A DNA stretch of 64,000 bases from contig NZ_VHSF01000001.1 of assembly GCF_007050985.1 (NCBI RefSeq), positions 1 to 64,000 on the forward strand. The letters are read 5' to 3'. Position 1 is the stretch's first letter. Each line of letters opens with the position of its first letter. The notes beneath the pieces are model-generated. The model searched no databases. It was given only the letters and a program-made list of their open reading frames with translations, and had not been told where the DNA came from. Of this stretch, positions 54,214 to 62,789 are shown in pieces. The position numbers were made by a program, and so were the translations under genes. Origin of the DNA: Christiangramia sabulilitoris (lineage in GTDB: Bacteria; Bacteroidota; Bacteroidia; Flavobacteriales; Flavobacteriaceae).

Positions 54214-56340
54214 ATGAAAAGACTATTAGTATTTCTATTAGGATGCATTACCTTTGCAACCGCTCAAAATAACACTGAATTGAAAAAAGACATAAAAGCC
54301 CCAATCGCAAAAAAAATAGCTAAGGAACTCGAGAAGCATGGAGACGTGCGAATTGATAATTATTTTTGGATGAATCAGCGTGAAGATCCAGAGGTAATCT
54401 CTTACCTGGAGGCTGAAAATGACTATAATGATAAAATGACTTCTCACACGAAAGCATTTCAGGCAGAGTTATTTGAGGAGATGAAGTCTCGCATTAAAGA
54501 AGACGACAAATCTGTTCCATATAAACTGAATGGTTATTGGTACATCACCAGATTTGAAAAAGGTTTTGACTATCCCATATATTCAAGAAAAAAAGAATCT
54601 CTGGAGGCGCCAGAAGAGATCATGTTCAATGTGAATAAGATGGCTGAGGACTTTGAGTACTACAGCCTTGGAGGTCTAAATGTAAGCCCAGACAATAAGC
54701 TGGTAGCCTTTGGAACCGATACGGTGAGCCGAAGAAAATATACTATTAGAATCAAGAATCTTGAAACTGGTGAGATATACAAGGAAGAGATAAAAAATAC
54801 CACAGGTGGATCTACCTGGGCTAATGACAATAAGACATTATATTATACCAAGAAGGATCCGCAAACGCTAAGATCGTTTAGAATCTACAAACATATCTTA
54901 GGCACAGACCCTGGTGAGGATCAACTTGTGTATGAAGAAGAGGATGAGACTTTTAATACTTATGTCTATAAATCCAAATCCAGAGAGTATATCATCATTG
55001 GTTCTCATAGTACTCTTACTACCGAATATCGGTTTCTTGATGCTAATAAACCTGATGGTGATTTTCAGGTTTTCCAACCCAGGGTAAGAGGACTTGAATA
55101 CAGCATCTCGCATTTTGGCGATAATTTTTACGTCGTTACCAATAAGGATAAAGCTACCAATTTCAAGTTGATGAAAACGCCGGTGAATAATACCGGAATG
55201 GATAATTGGGTAGATGTGATCCCGCACCGGGAAGATTTTCTTCTGGAAGACATTGATATCTTCAAGGAATACCTCGTGGTTAGTGAGCGAACAAATGGGC
55301 TAAACAAGATCAGGGTAATCAAGTGGGATGGTAGCAAAGAATTTTATATTCCTTTCGATAATGAAACTTATACCGCTTATACTTCTATAAACCCAGATTT
55401 CGAAACAGACTTGCTGAGGTATACCTATAACAGCCTTACTACTCCTACCTCTGTTGTAGGGTATAATATGAAGACTGGTGATAAAAAGGTCCTGAAAGAG
55501 CAGGAGGTGCTTGGTGGAAAATTCGATAAGAATAACTATATCTCAGAAAGGCGTTGGGCTACTGCTAAAGACGGTACGAAAATTCCGGTTTCCCTGGTTT
55601 ACAGAAAAGGAACTAAACTTGACGGGAGCAGTCCTTTGCTTCAGTACGCCTATGGTTCTTATGGTTCTACGATAGACCCGTATTTCTCTTCGGTTAGATT
55701 AAGCCTTTTGGATAGAGGTTTTATATATGCCATCGCTCACATTAGAGGTGGGGAATACCTGGGGCGTGAATGGTATGAGAATGGAAAGCTATTTTCAAAG
55801 AAAAATACTTTTACAGACTTTATCGATGTTTCAGAATTTCTCATAAAGGAAAATTATACAAGTTCCAATCATCTATATGCGATGGGTGGCTCCGCCGGTG
55901 GCCTGTTAATGGGTGCGATAGTAAATATGGCGCCAAATCTTTATAACGGGGTTATTTCTGCGGTACCTTTTGTAGATGTCGTGACCACCATGCTGGACGA
56001 TAGCATTCCGCTTACCACCGGTGAATATGATGAGTGGGGTAATCCAAATTCTCCAGAGTATTATGAATATATGAAGTCTTATTCTCCTTATGACAATGTG
56101 GTGGCTCAGGACTATCCAAATATGCTGGTGACCACGGGATTACATGATTCACAGGTTCAATACTGGGAGCCTGCCAAATGGGTTGCTAAACTAAGAGAGT
56201 ATAAAACAGACGATAATATATTACTGCTTCATACAAATATGGACGCAGGACATGGTGGAGCTTCAGGAAGATTTGAGGCTCTTAAGGAGGTTGCTGAAGA
56301 GTATGCGTTTTTACTGGATCTGGAAGGGATAAACCAGTAA
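54214..56340 (+). CDS. Oligopeptidase B-like S9 peptidase, exported
   Basis: A prolyl-oligopeptidase-family serine peptidase of 708 residues. A signal peptide (MKRLLVFLLGCITFATAQ) suggests export to the periplasm. Residues ~60-440 form the beta-propeller that gates access, and the C-terminal alpha/beta-hydrolase domain holds the catalytic Ser560 in GGSAGG, an Asp in the TTGLHDSQVQYW region and a His in DAGHGGASG. It closely resembles protease II (cleavage after Lys or Arg in short peptides). The ATG at 54214 is preferred over a GTG five codons upstream because it gives a normal signal peptide. Confidence 0.93.
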   Translation: MKRLLVFLLGCITFATAQNNTELKKDIKAPIAKKIAKELEKHGDVRIDNYFWMNQREDPEVISYLEAENDYNDKMTSHTKAFQAELFEEMKSRIKEDDKSVPYKLNGYWYITRFEKGFDYPIYSRKKESLEAPEEIMFNVNKMAEDFEYYSLGGLNVSPDNKLVAFGTDTVSRRKYTIRIKNLETGEIYKEEIKNTTGGSTWANDNKTLYYTKKDPQTLRSFRIYKHILGTDPGEDQLVYEEEDETFNTYVYKSKSREYIIIGSHSTLTTEYRFLDANKPDGDFQVFQPRVRGLEYSISHFGDNFYVVTNKDKATNFKLMKTPVNNTGMDNWVDVIPHREDFLLEDIDIFKEYLVVSERTNGLNKIRVIKWDGSKEFYIPFDNETYTAYTSINPDFETDLLRYTYNSLTTPTSVVGYNMKTGDKKVLKEQEVLGGKFDKNNYISERRWATAKDGTKIPVSLVYRKGTKLDGSSPLLQYAYGSYGSTIDPYFSSVRLSLLDRGFIYAIAHIRGGEYLGREWYENGKLFSKKNTFTDFIDVSEFLIKENYTSSNHLYAMGGSAGGLLMGAIVNMAPNLYNGVISAVPFVDVVTTMLDDSIPLTTGEYDEWGNPNSPEYYEYMKSYSPYDNVVAQDYPNMLVTTGLHDSQVQYWEPAKWVAKLREYKTDDNILLLHTNMDAGHGGASGRFEALKEVAEEYAFLLDLEGINQ

Positions 56341-56355
56341 TTGAAAAATTTGCCT

Positions 56356-56363
56356 TAAATTTG
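56356..56363 (+). promoter_or_regulatory. Possible -7 element of the cysteine-synthase-like gene
   Basis: TAAATTTG fits TAnnTTTG, about 53 bases before the ATG at 56416; no clear -33 TTG at the usual distance. Confidence 0.45.
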
Positions 56364-56415
56364 AACGGTCTTAGAAAGTAATTTTTGAGATCTTTTTTGA
56401 AATGAACTTCAATTT

Positions 56416-57456
56416 ATGAAAGAAGACTTGAAGGTATATGACAATGTATTGCAACTCGTAGGTAATACGCCGTTAATACATCTAAATAAAATAACCTCGG
56501 GTTATAAAGGCCAATATTTTGCAAAAGTGGAAGGCTTTAATCCGGGTCACTCCTCAAAAGACAGGATTGCCCTGCATATCATCGAAGAAGCCGAAAAGAA
56601 AGGTATTCTAAAGCCGGGAGATACTATTATCGAAACGACTTCAGGAAATACCGGGTTTAGTATTGCTATGGTTAGCTGCATTAAAGGCTATGAATGTATA
56701 CTTGCCGTTAGTTCTAAATCTTCAAAAGATAAGATAGATATGCTGAAGACCATGGGCGCCAAGGTATATGTATGCCCGGCGAACGTTCCGGCAGATGATC
56801 CAAGGTCTTATTATGAGGTCGCAAAACGATTGCATTCAGAGATCAAAGGCTCTGTTTATATCAACCAGTATTTTAATGAGTTGAATATTGACGCTCATTT
56901 TAACTCTACCGGACCGGAAATTTGGAGGCAAACTGAAGGAAAAATCACACATTTGGTAGCCTGTAGTGGTACAGGTGGAACCATATCTGGCACAGCCAGG
57001 TTTCTGAAAAAACAAAACCCGGACATTAAAATTCTTGGAATAGATGCTTTTGGCTCCGTTCTAAAGAAATATCATGAGACAAGGGAATTAGATAAAGAAG
57101 AAATATATCCTTATCGTATAGAAGGATTAGGTAAAAACCTGATTCCCTCAGCCACAGATTTCGATGTTATAGATAAATTCACTAAAGTGACCGATGAGGA
57201 GGCAGCTCACAGTGCAAGGGAACTTGCGCGTACAGAAGGCCTTTTTGTGGGTTATACCAGTGGTGCCGCGATGCAGGGTTTAAGGCAGCTCCAGGAAGAG
57301 GGTGAATTCGATGAAAATTCTAATGTGGTTATTATTTTTCCAGACCACGGCTCAAGATATATGAGTAAAATATATAGTGATGACTGGATGAATGAGCAGG
57401 GATTTTTCGATACACAGCACGAAAGCACCTCACAATCGATTGAAGTGATCAAGTAA
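56416..57456 (+). CDS. Cysteine-synthase-fold PLP enzyme, probable cysteate synthase
   Basis: A 346-residue fold-type II PLP enzyme. The PLP lysine is Lys48 in [14 protein letters not shown], and TTSGNTG near 74-80 grips the substrate carboxylate. The stretch [19 protein letters not shown] binds the PLP phosphate, and the C-terminal [16 protein letters not shown] is of the CBS/cysteine synthase type. Ordinary cysteine synthase has NPGGSVKDR; the change to HSS may mark a different sulfur donor. The next gene is an alpha-oxoamine synthase, and in sulfonolipid makers a cysteate synthase (phosphoserine plus sulfite) works just before the acyltransferase, so I favour cysteate synthase. Plain cysteine synthase or cystathionine beta-synthase remains possible. 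Confidence 0.82.
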   Translation: MKEDLKVYDNVLQLVGNTPLIHLNKITSGYKGQYFAKVEGFNPGHSSKDRIALHIIEEAEKKGILKPGDTIIETTSGNTGFSIAMVSCIKGYECILAVSSKSSKDKIDMLKTMGAKVYVCPANVPADDPRSYYEVAKRLHSEIKGSVYINQYFNELNIDAHFNSTGPEIWRQTEGKITHLVACSGTGGTISGTARFLKKQNPDIKILGIDAFGSVLKKYHETRELDKEEIYPYRIEGLGKNLIPSATDFDVIDKFTKVTDEEAAHSARELARTEGLFVGYTSGAAMQGLRQLQEEGEFDENSNVVIIFPDHGSRYMSKIYSDDWMNEQGFFDTQHESTSQSIEVIK

Positions 57457-57475
57457 TACGATATTAACACTTATT

Positions 57476-57515
57476 AACAAAAGCATCCTATTTTTTGTAG
57501 GATGCTTTTGTTTTT
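57476..57515 (+). terminator. Terminator after the cysteine-synthase-like gene
   Basis: AAAGCATCCTA pairs with TAGGATGCTTT around a T-rich loop and is followed by a T-run. It separates this gene from the downstream synthase gene, which then needs its own promoter. Confidence 0.85.
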
Positions 57516-57541
57516 ATTAGATTTCGATGTTTATAATTTAC

Positions 57542-57574
57542 TTTGTAGAATTGAGCCAAATTTCAGTATTTTTG
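57542..57574 (+). promoter_or_regulatory. Promoter of the alpha-oxoamine synthase gene
   Basis: TTTG at 57542-57545 and TATTTTTG at 57567-57574, 21 bases apart, form the best match in the window to the Bacteroidota -33/-7 consensus. Transcription would start about 15 bases before the ATG at 57597. Confidence 0.75.
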
Positions 57575-57596
57575 CGGCTCGTCTAAAAAATGACCG

Positions 57597-58859
57597 ATGA
57601 AGGATTTATTTGATAAAATTTACAGAGACAAAGGACCGCTAGGTAAATGGGCTGAACAGGCTGAAGGATACTTCGTTTTTCCGAAACTGGAAGGACCAAT
57701 TTCTAACCGCATGAAATTCCGTGGAAAGGAAGTGATCACATGGAGTATTAATGATTACCTGGGTCTGGCCAATCATCCTGAAGTTCGTAAAGTAGATGCA
57801 GAGGCAGCAGCCGAATACGGTTCTGCTTATCCTATGGGAGCTAGAATGATGAGTGGTCATACAGACCTTCATGAAAAGTTGCAGGATGAATTAGCATCTT
57901 TTGTACATAAACAATCTGCTTACTTGTTAAATTTTGGATACCAGGGAATGGTATCTACTATAGATGCTTTGGTTTCCAAACAGGATGTGATCGTGTATGA
58001 TGTAGATGCACATGCCTGTATCATTGACGGAGTTAGATTGCATTTAGGTCAGAGGTTTACCTATAAGCATAACGATATGGAAAGTATCGAAAAGAACCTG
58101 CAACGTGCCACCAAGATCGCTGAACAGACCGGCGGAGGTATTCTTCTTATTTCTGAAGGTGTTTTTGGAATGCGTGGTGAGCAGGGGAAATTGAAAGAGA
58201 TAGTTGAGCTTAAGAAAAAATATAATTTCAGATTATTTGTGGATGATGCCCACGGTTTTGGAACTCTTGGTAAAACAGGAGCCGGGGCAGGCGAGGAGCA
58301 GGGTGTTCAGGACGAAATAGATGTATATTTCGCCACTTTTGCTAAATCACTGGCAAGTACCGGTGCCTTTATCGCTGGTGATAAGGAAATCATGGATTAC
58401 CTAAAGTATAACCTTAGATCACAGATGTTCGCCAAATCTCTGCAAATGCAGTTGGTCGTTGGGGCACTGAAACGTTTAGAAATGCTAAGAACTATGCCTG
58501 AGCTTAAGGAGAAGCTTTGGGAAAATGTAAATGCACTTCAAAACGGATTAAAGGAAAAAGGATTCGATATTGGAACTACGCAGAGTTGTGTTACTCCGGT
58601 TTATCTAAAAGGTAGCATTCCAGAGGCTATGGCTTTGGTGAAAGATCTTCGCGAGAACCATGGTGTTTTCTGTTCTATCGTGGTTTACCCGGTAATTCCA
58701 AAAGGATTGATCCTGTTAAGGATGATCCCAACAGCGACACACACTATGCAGGATATTGAAGAAACTCTGGTCGCTTTCTCAGCAATTCGTGAAAGACTTG
58801 AGAATGGTACTTATAAAAGACTTTCCGCTTCTGTAGAGGCAGCTATGTCTAATAAGTAA
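57597..58859 (+). CDS. Alpha-oxoamine synthase, probable cysteate-C-fatty acyltransferase
   Basis: A 420-residue PLP enzyme of the family that joins an amino acid to an acyl thioester with loss of CO2 (glycine C-acetyltransferase, BioF, serine palmitoyltransferase). The N-terminal loop NDYLGLANHP, AYPMGARMMSGHTDLHEKLQ, the DDAHGFG motif (217-222) and the PLP lysine Lys250 in FAKSLASTGAF are all present. In Flavobacterium johnsoniae a protein of this family condenses cysteate with an acyl donor to make capnine, the sulfonolipid base needed for efficient gliding. The neighbouring cysteine-synthase-fold gene supports that reading here. Serine palmitoyltransferase is the main alternative. It has its own promoter and terminator. 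Confidence 0.85.
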   Translation: MKDLFDKIYRDKGPLGKWAEQAEGYFVFPKLEGPISNRMKFRGKEVITWSINDYLGLANHPEVRKVDAEAAAEYGSAYPMGARMMSGHTDLHEKLQDELASFVHKQSAYLLNFGYQGMVSTIDALVSKQDVIVYDVDAHACIIDGVRLHLGQRFTYKHNDMESIEKNLQRATKIAEQTGGGILLISEGVFGMRGEQGKLKEIVELKKKYNFRLFVDDAHGFGTLGKTGAGAGEEQGVQDEIDVYFATFAKSLASTGAFIAGDKEIMDYLKYNLRSQMFAKSLQMQLVVGALKRLEMLRTMPELKEKLWENVNALQNGLKEKGFDIGTTQSCVTPVYLKGSIPEAMALVKDLRENHGVFCSIVVYPVIPKGLILLRMIPTATHTMQDIEETLVAFSAIRERLENGTYKRLSASVEAAMSNK

Positions 58860-58880
58860 TCAACAAAACAATATAAAAGA

Positions 58881-58914
58881 AAAGGTCCTGCAAAATGCGG
58901 GACCTTTTTTATTG
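58881..58914. terminator. Terminator after the oxoamine synthase gene
   Basis: AAAAGGTCCTGC and GCGGGACCTTTTTT form a GC-containing stem around AAAAT with a T-run; it can serve both this gene and the convergent outer-membrane protein gene. Confidence 0.85.
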
Positions 58915-58928
58915 GAGGTTAATGCCGT

Positions 58929-59891
58929 TTAATTTCCGTCGCCGTCATCGGTTTCTTCCCGCTCCCGGCTTAATTTTCTGCTTCTCTGCCTTCTTTTATT
59001 TCCTTCGTTGGATTCCTCCAGAAATTCATCAACTTTATGCAGGTCTAATCTATAGGATACTCCCGCAGCAACCTGCCATTTGGAAGGTGTGTCTTTAAAA
59101 TTAACCAGTCCGGAGATGTCGAATTGAAAATTTTTACCAATTAAATAAGCTCCACCCGCTCTTAATATATCATCTGCATATATATCGCTCTTAATGGTCT
59201 GGTATTCTCCAAAAATAGCCAGGTTCTGGCTTAAAGTATGGGTAAAGGTAATAATACCTGTATACGACCTGAATTCTTCGGTCAATTTATCGGCAATAAA
59301 ATTCAATACCAGAACCCAGCGACCCCAGTTATTTTGAGTAATCAGCGCTGCCTTGGGGCTGAACTTGTTTTCTCCTTCATACAGGTAGGGATTATCTCCT
59401 AAAGAGAAATTTGCTCCCGCATAGATAGAAACAGCCGGTATAAGAGTTTTCCATTTGAACCGCTGATTTGCCTTCCAGCTATATAAATTCGGTTTGTCTG
59501 GTTCCAGACTTCGGTATGGATCAAAGATCAAATACTTGGCGCCAATAGTATTTGCCCTAAAATTACTGATCTTGCCTTCGCTGGTAGTACCGAGAAAATT
59601 CCTGAAAATATCCTGTGATTCATAAGCGCCGGTGAGATTCAATTCAAGATTTTCAAACAGCAGTCCATAGCGCAATTGATAGTCAATACCCCAGAGATCT
59701 GTATCTGTACCTAATCCCGAATGTTCTTCATTACCAAAATAAAGACCAGATTCCAATTGAATTACATTAGTTCCTACGGCGAAGGCCCCCTGAGACTGTC
59801 CGGGGCGGTTTGAATTTATGGTTTCGGTATATTGAGCGTGCAGGTTGGAAGCAATAATTAGAAATAAGCTAAATATGGCTGTTTTACGCAT
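58929..59891 (-). CDS. Outer-membrane beta-barrel protein, Phenol_MetA_deg-like
   Basis: A 320-residue exported protein with a signal peptide (MRKTAIFSLFLIIASNLHAQ) and amphipathic strands throughout (VIQLESGLYFGNEE, LRYGLLFENLELNLTGAYES, RWVLVLNFIADKL, AIFGEYQTIKSD), the pattern of the transporter family PF13557 common in Bacteroidota. The last ~40 residues (ESNEGNKRRQRSRKLSREREETDDGDGN) are highly charged and unstructured, an unusual end for a barrel. Substrate unknown. The ATG at 59891 is used; the upstream start adds a non-signal leader. Confidence 0.84.
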   Translation of the reverse strand: MRKTAIFSLFLIIASNLHAQYTETINSNRPGQSQGAFAVGTNVIQLESGLYFGNEEHSGLGTDTDLWGIDYQLRYGLLFENLELNLTGAYESQDIFRNFLGTTSEGKISNFRANTIGAKYLIFDPYRSLEPDKPNLYSWKANQRFKWKTLIPAVSIYAGANFSLGDNPYLYEGENKFSPKAALITQNNWGRWVLVLNFIADKLTEEFRSYTGIITFTHTLSQNLAIFGEYQTIKSDIYADDILRAGGAYLIGKNFQFDISGLVNFKDTPSKWQVAAGVSYRLDLHKVDEFLEESNEGNKRRQRSRKLSREREETDDGDGN

Positions 59892-59975
59892 GATTGGTTG
59901 GCTTGTTTCTCTCAAAGATAGAAGATTTATTATAATTTTATAGCCGAAGCTTCTTTCATTCTGAAGGCTTCTTTT

Positions 59976-59983
59976 TATTTTTG
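59976..59983 (+). promoter_or_regulatory. -7 promoter element of the DUF4834 gene
   Basis: TATTTTTG fits TAnnTTTG and ends 14 bases before the ATG at 59998. Confidence 0.6.
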
Positions 59984-59997
59984 CAAAAAGATTTAGA

Positions 59998-60279
59998 ATG
60001 TTAGAAGCATCATTATCCGGGGTTTTAAAAACGGTACTTATAGTTCTGTTAGTATACTTCGGTCTAAAAATATTCTTTCGTTTTTTTGGTCCGCTTATTC
60101 TGAAATGGTTTATGAAAAAGATGGGACAAAAATTTGAAAAGCAATTTAATCAGCAATTTGGAGGAGCTCAAAGACCTCCTGAAAAAAATGGTAAGGTCAC
60201 TATCGATAAAAAACCTAAGGGAAATAAGGAATCCAATAAAAATGTTGGGGAATATATCGATTACGAAGAAATTGATTAA
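59998..60279 (+). CDS. DUF4834 family small membrane protein
   Basis: A 93-residue protein with one hydrophobic segment (residues ~8-36, VLKTVLIVLLVYFGLKIFFRFFGPLIL) followed by a basic and polar tail (KKMGQKFEKQFNQQFGG, KPKGNKESNK, EYIDYEEID). It matches DUF4834, a family restricted to Bacteroidota with no known role. It lies 75 bases upstream of the YfhO-type gene on the same strand; a hairpin sits between them. Confidence 0.85.
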   Translation: MLEASLSGVLKTVLIVLLVYFGLKIFFRFFGPLILKWFMKKMGQKFEKQFNQQFGGAQRPPEKNGKVTIDKKPKGNKESNKNVGEYIDYEEID

Positions 60280-60290
60280 TTTCGGATTTT

Positions 60291-60315
60291 AACAAGCTCC
60301 GGTACGGGGCTTGTT
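60291..60315. other. Hairpin between DUF4834 and YfhO-type genes
   Basis: AACAAGCTCC and GGGGCTTGTT form a 10-bp stem with one G-U pair and a 5-base loop. No T-run follows, so it is not a standard terminator; it may affect RNA stability or be chance. Confidence 0.4.
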
Positions 60316-60354
60316 CGACACAAAAATTGTGGTTTAAAATCAAAAGTCCGATTA

Positions 60355-62769
60355 ATGGCTAAATTGAAGCAATTCTTACCTCACCTGTTAGTTCTGGCAG
60401 GTTTTATTCTATTATCCCTATTTTATTTTAACCCCGTTCTTCAAGGCAAGGAAATATTCCAGAGCGATATTATCCAGTACATTGGGATGGCCATGGAGCA
60501 AAATGATTTCCGAGCGCAAACAGGAGAAGAGCCATACTGGACAGATGCAGCCTTTGGAGGTATGCCAACCTATCAATTAGGGGCCTACTATCCCCATAAT
60601 TATGTGAAAAAACTTGATTCCGCCTTGAGGTTTCTTCCCCGGCCGGCAGATTATCTATTCTTGTACTTTATAGGGTTTTATATCCTGTTGCTTTGCATGA
60701 AGGTAGATTATAGACTGGCTTTTCTTGGATCTATTGCCTTCGGTTTCTCAACCTATTTAATTATTATCCTGGGTGTAGGCCACAATGCCAAGGCGCATGC
60801 GATTGCGTATATGCCCATGGTTATTGCAGGTATAATTGCGATCTTCAGGAATCGTAATATCTGGAGCTTTTTATTGTTAACGGTGGCCATGGCCCTGGAG
60901 ATACAGGCTAACCATTTCCAGATGACCTATTATTTGTTACTGCTAGTAATAATATTAGGAATTGCCTACCTGGTAGATGCCTATCGTAAAAAGCTGTTTC
61001 CGCAGTATTTCAAATCTTTAGGAATTATGGTAATTGCGGTTGTTCTTGCTATAGCCGCAAATGCAACCAATTTACTTGCCACAAGTGAATATGCCCGATT
61101 TAGTACCCGTGGAGAATCAAACCTTACTATACAGCCAGATGGCAGTCCCAAACAAAATGATGGCTTAAGTTTCGATTATATTACGGAATATAGTTATGGT
61201 ATCATTGAAAGTTTTAACCTGATGGTTCCCAGGTTCATGGGTGGAGGAAGTTCAGAAAATATAGGTAAAGATTCCAACCTTTATCAAGCATTGAGAGAAA
61301 TTGGCGCTTCTCCAGTACAGGCCCAGGGTTTTGCTGAAAATGCCCCAACCTATTGGGGAGATCAACCCTTTGTGGGTGCACCTGCCTATATTGGAGCATC
61401 AGTGATATTTTTGTTTGTTTTTGCCTTATTCCTGATAAAGGGAAGGTTAAAATGGTGGGTCGTCGGGGGCAGTATACTGGCTTTAACGTTAAGCTGGGGA
61501 AAAAATTTCGGGTTTCTTACAGACTTCTTTATCAGTTATGTTCCCTTGTATGATAAGTTCAGGGCCGTCTCATCGATACAGGTTATACTGGAACTATGCC
61601 TCCCATTGTTCGCTGTAATCGGTCTCCATAAATTGTTTTCTGAAAAGATTGAGGACGACCAGAAATTATATGCTTTAAAATGGTCTGCAGCTACAACCAG
61701 TGGAATATTGCTGGTTTTTCTGTTATTTAAATCCGTCTTATTTGATTTTGCCGGGGCAAATGATAGTATGTATGCCAGCCAATTTGGGATGGACTTTATG
61801 AATGCTTTGGAGGAAGACAGAAAAAGTATATTCAATTCAGATGTAATTAGATCCCTGGTATTAGTACTGCTTTCCGCCTCACTCATTTGGGGGTATCTCC
61901 AGAAAAAGCTCAATCAAAACCTGGTAATCGCTGGTTTTTGCATAATGATCTTAATAGATCTGGTTAGTGTAGATCGCCGGTATGTAAATAATGATGACTT
62001 TGTGCAGGCCCGTGAAATGCAGCAACCATTTCAAAAGCTGGCAGCAGACGAGGCTATTCTGCAGGATACTACTCATTTTAAAGTTTTCGATGTTTCAGGA
62101 AGTCCTTTTAATACTGGTAGAACTTCTTACTATCACAATGCGATAGGGGGGTATCACGCCGCCAAACCGGGCAGGATCCAGGATCTGTATGATTTCTATA
62201 TTTCTACCAATAATATAGAGGTCCTAAGTATGCTTAATGTAAAGTACTTTATCATTCCTACAGAAGATGGAACCCAGGCCCAGCAAAATCCGAATGCTTT
62301 TGGTAATGCCTGGTTCGTGGAAAATGTAAAGTGGGTGGAAAATCAGGATGAGGAAATTCTTTCCCTTAAAGAGGTTAATCTTAATAATACGGTCGTGATC
62401 AATACCGAATTCAGGGAAAAGGTAAACATGAATTTCAATTTTGATCCTGATGCCAGTATTGATCTGGTTGGTTATAAACCGAATGAATTAAAGTATAAAT
62501 ATTCAGCAGATAAGCCTCAATTTGCGGTATTTTCTGAAAATTATTACCAGCCGGGTTGGCAGGCATACCTTGATGGCAAACCTGTATCACATGTTAGGGT
62601 TAACTATGTGCTAAGGGGAATGAATCTGCCAGCAGGAGCGCATGACCTGGTTTTTAAATTTGAACCCCAGGTTGTGAAAACAGGAAGTACAGTCGCTTTA
62701 GTGAGTTCGATAATAATAGGGTTGGTTCTAATTGGTGGATTAGGTTACGAGCTTAAAAAGAGAAATTGA
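60355..62769 (+). CDS. YfhO-family membrane protein
   Basis: An 804-residue inner-membrane protein with about 12-13 hydrophobic segments in the first ~530 residues (LLVLAGFILLSLFYFNPVLQGK, YLFLYFIGFYILLLCMKV, AFLGSIAFGFSTYLIIILGVGH). The loop with FQSDIIQYIGMAMEQN and the HNAKAHAIAYMPM stretch are typical of YfhO. The C-terminal ~250 residues form a periplasmic domain (VKYFIIPTEDG, YQPGWQAYLDGKPVSHVRVNYVLRGMNLPAG). YfhO relatives are GT-C-like glycosyltransferases that modify lipoteichoic acid in Gram-positives; the acceptor here is unknown. A glycosyltransferase gene follows 20 bases later, which supports a role in surface glycan synthesis. Confidence 0.9.
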   Translation: MAKLKQFLPHLLVLAGFILLSLFYFNPVLQGKEIFQSDIIQYIGMAMEQNDFRAQTGEEPYWTDAAFGGMPTYQLGAYYPHNYVKKLDSALRFLPRPADYLFLYFIGFYILLLCMKVDYRLAFLGSIAFGFSTYLIIILGVGHNAKAHAIAYMPMVIAGIIAIFRNRNIWSFLLLTVAMALEIQANHFQMTYYLLLLVIILGIAYLVDAYRKKLFPQYFKSLGIMVIAVVLAIAANATNLLATSEYARFSTRGESNLTIQPDGSPKQNDGLSFDYITEYSYGIIESFNLMVPRFMGGGSSENIGKDSNLYQALREIGASPVQAQGFAENAPTYWGDQPFVGAPAYIGASVIFLFVFALFLIKGRLKWWVVGGSILALTLSWGKNFGFLTDFFISYVPLYDKFRAVSSIQVILELCLPLFAVIGLHKLFSEKIEDDQKLYALKWSAATTSGILLVFLLFKSVLFDFAGANDSMYASQFGMDFMNALEEDRKSIFNSDVIRSLVLVLLSASLIWGYLQKKLNQNLVIAGFCIMILIDLVSVDRRYVNNDDFVQAREMQQPFQKLAADEAILQDTTHFKVFDVSGSPFNTGRTSYYHNAIGGYHAAKPGRIQDLYDFYISTNNIEVLSMLNVKYFIIPTEDGTQAQQNPNAFGNAWFVENVKWVENQDEEILSLKEVNLNNTVVINTEFREKVNMNFNFDPDASIDLVGYKPNELKYKYSADKPQFAVFSENYYQPGWQAYLDGKPVSHVRVNYVLRGMNLPAGAHDLVFKFEPQVVKTGSTVALVSSIIIGLVLIGGLGYELKKRN

Positions 62770-62789
62770 TCTCCAGATTAAATAACTGA

